In this document: positions 25,123 to 33,296 of the stretch, piece by piece
Position numbering within the stretch: the first letter of the stretch is position 1
Layout: every line of letters begins with the position of its first letter
Assembly (NCBI GenBank): GCA_937975725.1
Contig: CALJUL010000050.1
Location: 1-43,529 of the forward strand
DNA: 43,529 bases
Direction: 5' to 3'
DNA from: an uncultured Pseudoxanthomonas sp.
Lineage (GTDB): Bacteria > Pseudomonadota > Gammaproteobacteria > Xanthomonadales > Xanthomonadaceae
The notes under the pieces: generated by a model
Seen by the model: only the letters and a program-made list of their open reading frames with translations
Database searches by the model: none
What the model was told of the DNA's origin: nothing
Translations under genes and position numbers: made by a program

Positions 25123-25280
25123 GCCCGTCTGATCCAGAATTTAACGGCTCGCAACGCGGCGCTGGACACAGCCATGCGAACTTGATTTTTACTAAAACCA
25201 ATCGAATTCCCTTGCGGATCTAAAAATCTGAACACACTGCGCAAGGGCATATTTGGTCCGCCTAGCGAGCCAACCCGAGT
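25119..25280 (-). pseudogene. 53-codon tip-like stub overlapping the lipoprotein start
   Basis: An open frame without a clear start (preceded by TAG at 25281-25283) reading MPLRSVFRFLDPQGNSIGFS in its middle and ending AVKFWIRRA. The stop overlaps the ATG of the HEAT-like lipoprotein as ATGA, exactly as the RHS tip at 25588 overlaps its own downstream gene. It is most simply the 3' end of a lost RHS toxin tip, left when its core was replaced. It could also be a small free-standing gene starting at the internal ATG (25250). No family recognised. Confidence 0.45.
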
Positions 25281-25591
25281 CTAACGTTATGCGGCTGAAG
25301 CTTGATTGCAAGCATTTCAACCTCATGCTCCTGTCGTTCACTCAATGCTGACGATTTACGAGCAATGTCAACCCTCATGTTGAGAGCCGCTGCCAGGATA
25401 AGTTGTGCGGACTGTGAATCTCCATCACTTAGAAGCTCCAAAGCCGTGAATTCGGAATTTGTCTCTTCAAGATCAGCTCCAGAGAATATGTGAGAGATGG
25501 AGTTCGAATGAGGCTGACTTCTGGATTTTAGCCACTGTGAGGCTGCAAACCCCAGCAAGACTCCAACTAGAAGCGAGGCAATAATTTTCAT
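25262..25591 (-). CDS. Small membrane-anchored protein, candidate immunity partner of the Cys-rich RHS tip
   Basis: 109 residues. The N-terminus MKIIASLLVGVLLGFAASQW is a single membrane anchor or uncleaved signal; the remaining ~85 residues (rich in S, E and L; ALELLSDGDSQSAQLILAAA) would lie in the periplasm. The start overlaps the RHS fragment stop as ATGA, and AAGGAG six bases ahead lies inside the last codons of the RHS tip, so the two are translationally coupled. By position it is the immunity candidate for the Cys-rich tip. No family recognised. A GTG two codons earlier is in frame but lies on the ribosome-binding site. Confidence 0.65.
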   Translation of the reverse strand: MKIIASLLVGVLLGFAASQWLKSRSQPHSNSISHIFSGADLEETNSEFTALELLSDGDSQSAQLILAAALNMRVDIARKSSALSERQEHEVEMLAIKLQPHNVRLGLAR

Positions 25592-26391
25592 AAGCACTCC
25601 TTACAAGGCTTGCATTGGCGCAGACAGGTACTTAGCTGTAATCGTAGCTTCCCAACTCTTCCGGCATACACAATAGATTCTGTCTGCTCGCAATAGTCTT
25701 TGCGATACATATCTGTTTCAAGTGCAGCACAAGATTCGTCGTTGAGGTAATTATTAGACAAATCCTCCAATCGATTACGGTAGCTAAGCCGGCAGAGATT
25801 TTTACAACCTTCACCGCAGCTAGCTGACATGTCTCGCGATGGCACTTTTCCGCAGAGCATTCCATGGCCGATTTCGCAGTATTCGCCAGGCTTGTCGGAT
25901 GCCAATCCCAGTGGATCACGTCGAGCCAAGGGCGATGCAAGTACATAGAGATATGTACTTGTGCCCGCCCGCAGCCCCAAAGGATCGCTCTGCGCGTATC
26001 GACCGCTGCCAGGCTCATGGTCGCGAAAGTAATTCTGGTTCAGTCCGGAGGAAGAATCGTATCGCTGTCCTGGGAACCTAATGTCGAGCGTAAACGCTAC
26101 ACCATCCCCGTCCGCGTCCTGCTCCGGCAGCGTGGTGCCGAAGGCTTCTCCCTTCATACCCCACATCCACACCGCCACATCGCGCACCGGATCTATGACT
26201 GCGCGCGGCGTGCCCAGGTGGTCTGGCTGCACGTAATGCACTTGGCCGCCGTTGGCCAACAGGCCTACCGGCGCGTCATCCATCCAGATCGCCTGCTGGA
26301 TAGGATGGCCGGCATTGCCGTAGTCACCCAGCCAGTGACCCGATTCGTCGTACAGCGCATAGATGTTGGAGGTCCCCGTGCGCTTGCGCAC
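25588..26391 (-). pseudogene. Displaced RHS C-terminal fragment with an 11-cysteine tip (RHS 2)
   Basis: 267 codons open from a GTG. Residues 1-163 are nearly the same as the end of the intact RHS core (YALYDESGHWLGDYGNAGHP, VQPDHLGTPRAVIDP, GRYAQSDPLGL, then RRDPLGL). After DPLGL comes a 104-residue tip unlike that of the intact gene, with 11 cysteines including SCGEGCKNLC and a terminal CLRQCKPCKEC. Upstream the match continues out of frame with a 139-base deletion relative to the intact gene. It is a typical orphan tip that can be recombined onto the full core; whether it is translated alone from the GTG (GGGGAG precedes it) is open. The stop overlaps the next gene (ATGA). Confidence 0.8.
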
Positions 26392-26407
26392 CTGCTCCCC
26401 GCGGCCA

Positions 26408-26450
26408 CCGAGTTCAGCCAGCGACTATTCCCTAGAAGGCATATGCCTTC
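26408..26450 (-). repeat. RHS core junction beyond a 139-base deletion
   Basis: GCCACCGAG-TCAGCC and AGGCATATGCCTTC match intact-gene positions 28226-28270, but here they are joined directly to the sequence matching 28081-28089. The missing 28090-28228 (139 bases) is flanked by GCC on both sides and shifts the frame. GAAGGCATATGCCTTC at 26435-26450 is a perfect 16-base palindrome. Confidence 0.7.
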
Positions 26451-26601
26451 CTATAGAAGTAGTGCAATTAAGCTCGCTTGCGCCGTCGCACTGCTGGCTC
26501 AGAAGTGTTACGAAAGACTCCCTATATAGAGCATTTTCCCACTTAGGAATAATCCGGCAGCGCATCAACATAAGGTCTGCGATGTACGCTTTGTACGCCA
26601 T
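26425..26601 (-). CDS. Possible small protein in the RHS cargo zone (58 residues)
   Basis: An open frame from ATG at 26601, starting MAYKAYIADLMLMRC and running into the RHS 2 junction, so its last dozen residues come from out-of-frame core sequence. It lies 30 bases after the lipoprotein stop in AT-rich DNA and has a weak ribosome-binding site. It may be the stub of an older cargo gene rather than a functional protein. No family recognised. Confidence 0.3.
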   Translation of the reverse strand: MAYKAYIADLMLMRCRIIPKWENALYRESFVTLLSQQCDGASELNCTTSIGRHMPSRE

Positions 26602-26631
26602 AAATGCAACTTAACTACCTTTGCCTCGGCT

Positions 26632-27141
26632 TTAATTATCCCGCATGAGGGATGTCTGCTCCTTGATGTACTCAAGCTCATCTTCTCGGCCAGAAGTATT
26701 CTTGGCCGCCTCATACCTGTATTTGATTGCAGCGACCGCAGTATGCGCAATCACCTCGTTGTCGCTCCGAGCCAACGCAAATAATTCTCGAATGGAATCA
26801 ATACCATTTGCATTCTGTAGTGCACGCACAGCAGCAGCAGCAATTTTCTCATCACTTGCGTTAATGTTTTGCATTATATATTTATAATACTCTCGATAAT
26901 TAAAAGGATCAGCAACCAACATTTCACCAGCTATTGCAACTAACGCAGGATTTCTCTCGCCTTTCGCTTTCACCCGCCATACTTCTCGATATTTTTTTCT
27001 CGCCTCCAACTGGTTTGTGTAGAAATCTTTAGCGATAACTTGCTCATTTTCGTACCCTTGGGCGTCCTGAGATTCTTGGCGACAACCAGTCCCGCAGATC
27101 GAAATTGTTACCAGCAACGAAAACCAAATTGCTCCTCGCAT
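26632..27141 (-). CDS. HEAT-like-repeat lipoprotein, candidate immunity protein for the RHS tip
   Basis: 169 residues. Type II signal peptide with lipobox ICGTGC, then a helical domain: a charged helix (LEARKKYREVWRVKAKGE), NPALVAIAGEMLVADPF, and HEAT-like units AAAAVRALQNANGIDSIREL and VIAHTAVAAIKYRYEAAKN. GGAGG lies nine bases ahead of the ATG, and the gene begins 21 bases after the stop of the large RHS gene, the classical immunity position. It is paralogous to the lipoprotein at 24595-25122. Lipid anchoring puts it in the periplasm. Codon use is AT-rich compared with the RHS core. Function is inferred from position. Confidence 0.78.
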   Translation of the reverse strand: MRGAIWFSLLVTISICGTGCRQESQDAQGYENEQVIAKDFYTNQLEARKKYREVWRVKAKGERNPALVAIAGEMLVADPFNYREYYKYIMQNINASDEKIAAAAVRALQNANGIDSIRELFALARSDNEVIAHTAVAAIKYRYEAAKNTSGREDELEYIKEQTSLMRDN

Positions 27142-27162
27142 TTGACAGAACCTCCGGCTCGA

Positions 27163-30100
27163 TTACTCGACCCCAATGTTTTTTAGGTCATCAATCGCAT
27201 TCATACCACTACGCCACCACGTGTGGTATTCCCCGATGTAGTCTCTATGAAGCACATATTCAGGCAGGTCTTTCACATGAGCAATTGTTGTCCTTCCGCA
27301 ATTATCCACACATATTTCATAAATATGGTCAATCGCCTTGTAGAGACGCTCCCTAATTACTTTTTGCCTATAGATAAACCCATATCCAATTATCTTAGGC
27401 GAAATAGGCGGATTAAACCACAAGCGGTTTTTAATCAACATGCCCGGATCAGGCATAAAGTCTGTTGTCCCCGGCGAATATGAAAAACCAAGAATTGGCC
27501 ATGTTATTCGCAACGGATCGCCAACCAATCTATGATTTTCATATGAATTTGTCCATGACGTTTTAGTTACTATCCGACACGCAAGTCCTAGCGGATCGAT
27601 AAATGAAAGAGGCGCGCCACCCGTATATGCGAAAGTGCTTATCCCTCCATTCAACCCAATCGGATCGCTCTGCGTATAGCGCCCCGCTCCCGCGTCGTAG
27701 CCATCTCTGTAGTAGTTGTAGTTGAGTCCGGAAGCTGCATCGTACTGCTGCCCCGGGAACCTCATATCCAGCGCGAACGACACACCATCCCCGTCCGCGT
27801 CTTGCTCCGGCAGCGTAGTGCCGAAAGCTTCTCCCTTCAGGTCCCACGTCCACACCGCCATATCGCGCACCGGATCGATGACCGCGCGTGGCGTGCCCAG
27901 GTGGTCCGGCTGCACGTAGTGCACCTGCCCGCCGTTGGCCAGCAGGCCTATCGGCGCGTCATCCATCCAGATCGCCTGCTGGATCGGATGGCCGGCATTG
28001 CCGTAGTCGCCCAGCCAGTGACCCGATTCGTCGTACAGTGCATAGGTGTTGGAGGCCCCCGCGTGCTTGCGCACCTGCTCCCCGCGGCCGTTGTAGGCAT
28101 ACTCCATGGCCACGACCCCGCCATTGCGCACGCGACTCATGCGTCCTGCGTCGCTGTAGTCGAACGCACGCGCCGCGCCGATCGAGAGCGTGTTGCCGAC
28201 AGCGTCGTAGGTCCGGTTCTCGCCCGCCACCGAGGTCAGCCGGTGGCTATTGGATGGATAGGCATATGCCTTCGTGCCAAGGGAGTCGGTATAGCCGGTG
28301 CGGTTGCCGGTCTTGTCGTATTCGTATTTGTCGATGATGGCCTGCGTCGGGCCGTCACGGGATTCCGTCAGGCGACCCAGGCCGTCGTAGCGATATGCCA
28401 TCGGTGGCGGGCTGCCGCTGGTCAGGCTGGTCAGGTTGCCGACCGCGTCGTAACCGTAGGCCAGCTCCAGGCCGCCGGTGCCGCCGTGGATGGAGGTCGG
28501 GCGGTAGTCCAGGTCCACGTTGCGCTGCATCGGACGGCCGTTGCCGTATACCCAGCCCGCGACAGGACCGAAGGGATGGTAGGTGGCCTGGTGCAGCAGG
28601 ATTTCCCGCGACTGTCCTGGGCGAGTGACGCCCACGCCGGTGATCTGGCCTTGCGCATTGCGGACGTAGTCCGCCACCGTGCCGTCCGGATAGGTCACCG
28701 CACGCAATTGGCCGCTCTGCGTATAGGCGTATTGCAGGGCAAGCGCCACGCCGTTGGTGGTCTGCACCTTGCGGACCAGTTGGCCGAAGCGGTCGTGGCA
28801 ATACTGGGTGGAACCACTGCCGTCCACCATCAACGTCAGGCGGCCCACCGAGAACGTCTCGCCCGCCTGGCAGACGGGCTGGACGACATCGTAGGTGTAG
28901 GAGACGTTGAGGCCGGGAGTGGGATACCCCACCTGGGTCAACCGGTTCAGTGCATCGTAGTGATAGGTGGTCGTTACGCCACGCGCGTCGGTCTGGCTGG
29001 CGCGGTTGCCCGCACTGTCGTAGGTGTAGGTGGTGACGCCCGTGTCGGGGCTGCTTAGCTGCACCAGGTCGCCCAGGCCGTTGTACTGGTAGGTGGTGTC
29101 CAGCCCTTTCGGATCGGTGACCTTGGTCAGGTTGTCGTTGGCGTCGTATTCGAACTTGGTCTCCGCCCCGATCCCGCCCACGTCCTGCAAGGTCCGCTTC
29201 AGACGGCTCAGCGGGTCGTAATCGTTGCTGGTCACGTGTCCCAGTGCGTCGGTGACGGTCTTGGTGTTACCGCCGGCATCGTAGGTGAAGTCGGTCGGGT
29301 TGGATTGCGCATCGGCCTGCGTGGCCATCTGCCCCAACTGGTTGTAAACGCGCGAGAGCGTGCGCTTGAGCGTGCCGGCCGCCCCCTTGGTGTCCTCGCG
29401 AATCCGGTTACCGGCGCCATCCAGGGTGTACTCGATGCGGTTGCCGGCGTTGTCGGCGATGGCGACCAGGCGGTGGGCGTCGTCGTATTCGTACGAGGTG
29501 GACACGCCATCGGGGTAGGTGATCTTCTTCACCCGTCCCGTAGGCCAGTAGTCGTAGAGGGTGATGCGGTCCTCGGCTGCCGTCGCGCCCTTCGTCGTCG
29601 TCGCGGCAATCCAGCCGCGCGGGTGGTAGAGCGTCTCCGTCACCACGCCATTGGGGTCCTTGACCGCCAGCGGGCGGCCCATGGCATCGTAGGCCAGCAC
29701 CTCGGTCACGCGACCCAGCGCATCGGTGACTTTCCACAGGTCGCCGGGGCGGTAGCCGCAGCCGGACACGGCACTGGTGCAGGCCGCGCCTATCGTGCCG
29801 TAGTAGGCATAGACGGTCGTATCGGCCACATCCGTGCGAGGGCCGTCGACCGATTTCAGCAAGCCGACACGAGGGCACGTGCCGCTATCCACATCGATCT
29901 GCTCGCAGTACGCGCGAGTCGTGGTACGGGCGATGGAGGTCGCCGGGTCCACGGCCGTCGTGGTCAACAGTTGGCCCGCGGCGCTGTAGTCCAGGTTGGT
30001 CTGGGCCACGACCTGGCCAGCGGCGTTCAGTGTCCTCTGGAGTGTCGGCAAGCCCAGCGTGGCGTGCCAGGTCGTCTCCTGGGTGCGCTTGTCGGGTGTT

Positions 30101-31902
30101 CCGAAAGCGGAGATGGCCGAGGTCAGCTTGCCATTGGTGTAGGTGTAGCGGCTCTGGGAGCCGTTGGCGTTCGTGCGGGTGAGGGCCCGGCCGTAACTGT
30201 CGTAGGTGCTACTGACACTAGAGACTGAGCTGGTGTATGCGAGGGGCCTGCGGTACTTGTCCCCCGTAAATGTGTAAGTGCCGATTCCACTTGCATCGGT
30301 CACAAGTTGAGCACTATTCAATCCGCTGTAATGAACTCGCGCAACTTGGACCGACCGGTCATCTGAGCCCCTTAAGGCACTAAGCACGACTCGACCATAC
30401 AGGTCGTAACCGAAATCCGCGCGTCGTTGTCCATCTTCACCCGTCACACCCGTGAGAAGTCCTATGTCGCCATTAGTAGCCAGACCTTGTTCGCCGTAGT
30501 GATACTGCTTAATCTCTCCGTTGCCATAGTCAACCGAAATCAAGTTTCCTGAAGCATCGTACGCATACGATATCCGTCTCCCATCAGGAAGCTCGATACC
30601 CGTGATGACGTCATTGGGGCCGTAAAGAAATTGCATTGCCCGGCCGGATGCGTCAGTGACACGATACGGCCTCTGATTGCCGTCACTACTCCTCTCATAA
30701 GACAATTGGATGGTTCGAGATGGATCGCGAAGGTCCGACTTTCCAACAAGCTTGCCTTGTGAAGTGAACTCGCTAACCACTCCATCTTGTTCGGTAAGTT
30801 TCCACCCATTGTTCGGAAGCTTCTCCAGCAACGAGTCTCCGTAGCCAGGAACGACATAATTTCCGCCGAAGTACTGAATATTGGAAATATTTCCACTCGG
30901 CGAAATTAATTTCCACGCACCAATATTCACTTCCGCGTGAATATTGAAGCTCCAGCCATTCCCCAGCGAACTATAGAGAGGAGCCACTTCGCGCAAGGAG
31001 TGATAGCTACGAGCGATGTCCCAACCTGCGAACCGAAGATCGACTTCGGTGACCGAATTGTCACCGGACGACGGATAGCACGATCCGTTACCAGAAGCGC
31101 AGGAATCCGTTTGTCTGGATTTCAGGATTGAGATATACGTCCTGAAGCTCGGCTTCCCGCAAAGAAGGGGAAATTCATCCACCGACTTCGTGCCAAGAGC
31201 ATCAAGACCCTGTGCGCACTGATATCTGCCCGTCCGCACGACACTTACGTATTTCACCTGGCGTGTTGTAACGCTCCCATGCGTGTAGTCGGAATCCCAA
31301 ACTATCTTTCGATCACTGGGTATTCCGCCGCCGATATCTTCACGCAAAGCTCCGACTCCACCGCCCCCACCCTCTGCGGTACCGAAAGGCTCCGCATACG
31401 AGCCACTCATGCGGGGATTTGAATTAACAAACGTTCCAGTTCCAGACGAGATTCTTACGCCCGGTCTTACAACGCTCTCGACGTAGCCATTGAACAATGC
31501 CTGCTCGCTGCCACAGTGATAGCGATATGTAGAGTCTGGCGTAAGGCCAATTGCTTCGTCTGGACAGTAGTTGAAAGATGATGGGTGGCCGTTATAGACG
31601 CCATATCCCCATGGATAGAAGACCATTGGAGGCTGCTTCGCCACACTGTAGTAGCGGTATGCCCCCTCTCTCTGCTGACTTGTCCACGAGTACCGCAGGT
31701 ACTGACCCAGCAACGGTGTGGCCGCCATCATTGCGTCTTCCGCGGCCTTGAGGGATGTGAAGCAACCGCCCGTGCTGGGGCAGTAGATGGCTTCCGGCGC
31801 CACGCCCCCTGTCGGATCATCCACCGTGACCACTTGCGCGCGAATATCGGCCGTCAGCATCAGCATCGCAATTGCCGCGATGATTGAGAGCCCCTTGATC
31901 AT
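27163..31902 (-). CDS. Large Sec-type RHS/YD-repeat protein with an unrecognised C-terminal tip
   Basis: 1579 residues. Residues 1-22 are a signal peptide (MIKGLSIIAAIAMLMLTADI). Residues ~23-260 form a Cys-containing, Gly/Ser-rich N-terminal region I do not recognise. From ~265 a DUF6531-like entry (VTEVDLRFAGWDIARSYHSL, YSSLGNGWSFN) opens the RHS shell, with many YD repeats (YDASGNLISVDYGNG, YEYDDAHRLVAIADNAGNRI, YTYDSAGNRASQTDARG). The core ends GRYTQSDPIGL then FIDPLGL at 1440; residues 1441-1579 are the tip, AT-rich in DNA and of no family I know. No PAAR or VgrG is present, so export by Sec and possibly outer-membrane passage is likely, rather than a PAAR-type T6SS effector. A candidate immunity lipoprotein follows 21 bases downstream. 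Confidence 0.92.
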   Translation of the reverse strand: MIKGLSIIAAIAMLMLTADIRAQVVTVDDPTGGVAPEAIYCPSTGGCFTSLKAAEDAMMAATPLLGQYLRYSWTSQQREGAYRYYSVAKQPPMVFYPWGYGVYNGHPSSFNYCPDEAIGLTPDSTYRYHCGSEQALFNGYVESVVRPGVRISSGTGTFVNSNPRMSGSYAEPFGTAEGGGGGVGALREDIGGGIPSDRKIVWDSDYTHGSVTTRQVKYVSVVRTGRYQCAQGLDALGTKSVDEFPLLCGKPSFRTYISILKSRQTDSCASGNGSCYPSSGDNSVTEVDLRFAGWDIARSYHSLREVAPLYSSLGNGWSFNIHAEVNIGAWKLISPSGNISNIQYFGGNYVVPGYGDSLLEKLPNNGWKLTEQDGVVSEFTSQGKLVGKSDLRDPSRTIQLSYERSSDGNQRPYRVTDASGRAMQFLYGPNDVITGIELPDGRRISYAYDASGNLISVDYGNGEIKQYHYGEQGLATNGDIGLLTGVTGEDGQRRADFGYDLYGRVVLSALRGSDDRSVQVARVHYSGLNSAQLVTDASGIGTYTFTGDKYRRPLAYTSSVSSVSSTYDSYGRALTRTNANGSQSRYTYTNGKLTSAISAFGTPDKRTQETTWHATLGLPTLQRTLNAAGQVVAQTNLDYSAAGQLLTTTAVDPATSIARTTTRAYCEQIDVDSGTCPRVGLLKSVDGPRTDVADTTVYAYYGTIGAACTSAVSGCGYRPGDLWKVTDALGRVTEVLAYDAMGRPLAVKDPNGVVTETLYHPRGWIAATTTKGATAAEDRITLYDYWPTGRVKKITYPDGVSTSYEYDDAHRLVAIADNAGNRIEYTLDGAGNRIREDTKGAAGTLKRTLSRVYNQLGQMATQADAQSNPTDFTYDAGGNTKTVTDALGHVTSNDYDPLSRLKRTLQDVGGIGAETKFEYDANDNLTKVTDPKGLDTTYQYNGLGDLVQLSSPDTGVTTYTYDSAGNRASQTDARGVTTTYHYDALNRLTQVGYPTPGLNVSYTYDVVQPVCQAGETFSVGRLTLMVDGSGSTQYCHDRFGQLVRKVQTTNGVALALQYAYTQSGQLRAVTYPDGTVADYVRNAQGQITGVGVTRPGQSREILLHQATYHPFGPVAGWVYGNGRPMQRNVDLDYRPTSIHGGTGGLELAYGYDAVGNLTSLTSGSPPPMAYRYDGLGRLTESRDGPTQAIIDKYEYDKTGNRTGYTDSLGTKAYAYPSNSHRLTSVAGENRTYDAVGNTLSIGAARAFDYSDAGRMSRVRNGGVVAMEYAYNGRGEQVRKHAGASNTYALYDESGHWLGDYGNAGHPIQQAIWMDDAPIGLLANGGQVHYVQPDHLGTPRAVIDPVRDMAVWTWDLKGEAFGTTLPEQDADGDGVSFALDMRFPGQQYDAASGLNYNYYRDGYDAGAGRYTQSDPIGLNGGISTFAYTGGAPLSFIDPLGLACRIVTKTSWTNSYENHRLVGDPLRITWPILGFSYSPGTTDFMPDPGMLIKNRLWFNPPISPKIIGYGFIYRQKVIRERLYKAIDHIYEICVDNCGRTTIAHVKDLPEYVLHRDYIGEYHTWWRSGMNAIDDLKNIGVE

Positions 31903-31906
31903 TTGC

Positions 31907-31913
31907 CACCTCC
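31907..31913 (-). promoter_or_regulatory. Strong ribosome-binding site of the RHS gene
   Basis: GGAGGTG on the minus strand, four bases ahead of the ATG at 31902; this fixes the start of the 1579-residue protein. Confidence 0.75.
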
Positions 31914-32246
31914 ATTGGCAACAAGAAAAATATCCCGTCTTTCCCGGCTAAGACACGACAGTCGCAGTGGAACCCAGTACTGCCAGCCAGAATCCTAATC
32001 TCTCACCGACGTGAACCTACCGCAGCCACATGGCATCGGAAAAGTCACATTGACCAGCAAACACATTTACCGGGCCTTGACTCAAGATCGGCCTGGTCTG
32101 ACGCCTGTCATGAGGCGTGCTTTCATCGTTCTTGCTTCAGTGCATCCGGATCAACTGCAGATGCCCGCCACCAGACGGGAAATACAGGCGGAGTCGGTCA
32201 GAACTGCGGCAAGCGGCAGCAATCGCATGTATCCCGATCCTGACGC
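31914..32246. other. Intergenic gap between the RHS gene and cysB
   Basis: Must hold the RHS promoter and the cysB 3' region. An ACGCCT/AGGCGT inverted repeat lies at 32101-32118. An open frame on the plus strand (32011-32250) has no family likeness and is not called. Base composition is intermediate between the RHS cargo and the cys genes. Confidence 0.5.
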
Positions 32247-33230
32247 CTAACTGGTGATCGTCTGCGTCAGCGACTGCCAGGTGGGCGGTTCGGGCCAGTC
32301 CGCGGCCTGGTTGCCGTCGAGCACGCGGCGCAGGTCGCGGCGGTCGATCTGCGGGGCCAGCGCGCGCACCAGGTCCAGGGCGTAGTCGCGCAGCACGCGT
32401 TCGCGCGGCAGCACGGCCCAGGCGATGCACTCCTTCACTTCCTTCGGCGCGGGCCAGGCGCGCAGATCGGTATCGCTGGCGCTCACCGCCATTTCGGCCA
32501 GCAGGCCCACGCCGAGGCCGGAGCGCACGTAGGTCTTGATCAGGTCGGCATCCAGCGCGGTCAGGGCGATGTTGGGTTCCAGTCCGACCCGGGCGAAGGC
32601 GCGTTGCAGGGAGGAACCCGGGCGGGTGGACGATTCGTAGCTGATCAGCGGCTGCTCAGACAGTTCGGCCATGCCGGGCACGCTGCCGGCGCGGTCCAGC
32701 ACGTGGCCGCGCGGCACCAGGATCAGGCGCCGCCAGCGGTACAGCGGCACCGCGATGCCGGCCTGCGGTGCGTCGCCGGCGGTGCTGACCACGGCGATGT
32801 CGGCGTCGCCCTGGGTCAGCAGGTCCAGCGCCGAGCTTTCCGCGGCGTGCTGCAAGTGGACGCTGACCTGCGGGTAGTCGCGCTTGATCTGCGCGATGGC
32901 CGGGGGCAGCACGAAGCGCGCCTGGGTGTGGGTGGTGGCCAGCACCAGTTGGCCCTGGCTCTCGCGGCGCTGGTTGGCGGCATAGGTGCGGATGTTGTTG
33001 GCCTCGGCCAGCACCACGCGGGCGCGGTCGATCACTTCGTGCCCGGCGGGCGTCACCGACTCCAGGCTGCGGCCCTTGCGCACGAACAGCAGGAAGCCCA
33101 GTTCGTCCTCCAGTTGCTTGAGCTGCTTGGACAGGCCGGGCTGGGTGGCGTGCACGCGCGCCGCCGCCAAGGTGATGTTGAGGTCGGCGTCGGCGATCGC
33201 GACCAGGTAGCGGAGTTGGGTCAGCGTCAT
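32247..33230 (-). CDS. cysB: LysR-type transcriptional regulator CysB
   Basis: 327 residues (E. coli CysB 324). The N-terminal winged helix-turn-helix (MTLTQLRYLVAIADADLNIT, HATQPGLSKQLKQLEDELGF) is followed by the effector domain with the CysB/Cbl signature ATTHTQARFVLP, whose Thr/Thr/Gln bind sulfate or N-acetylserine, and DADLIKTYVRSGLGVGLLA. CysB activates sulfate assimilation genes when N-acetylserine signals sulfur limitation. It is divergent from cysG-cysK across 165 bases and close to the other cys genes, matching that role. Confidence 0.93.
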   Translation of the reverse strand: MTLTQLRYLVAIADADLNITLAAARVHATQPGLSKQLKQLEDELGFLLFVRKGRSLESVTPAGHEVIDRARVVLAEANNIRTYAANQRRESQGQLVLATTHTQARFVLPPAIAQIKRDYPQVSVHLQHAAESSALDLLTQGDADIAVVSTAGDAPQAGIAVPLYRWRRLILVPRGHVLDRAGSVPGMAELSEQPLISYESSTRPGSSLQRAFARVGLEPNIALTALDADLIKTYVRSGLGVGLLAEMAVSASDTDLRAWPAPKEVKECIAWAVLPRERVLRDYALDLVRALAPQIDRRDLRRVLDGNQAADWPEPPTWQSLTQTITS

Positions 33231-33296
33231 GGCGGGGGCACGGCCGGCCGGCGGGGATCCGGGAATGTAGAAGATTTCCCACCACCGTAACGACCA

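Noticed and set aside
27802..30228. Plus-strand frames opposite the RHS core
   Set aside because: They mirror the regular YD-repeat coding sequence and have no independent features.
32011..32250. 79-codon frame between the RHS gene and cysB
   Set aside because: No family likeness, no ribosome-binding site, and it overlaps the cysB end.
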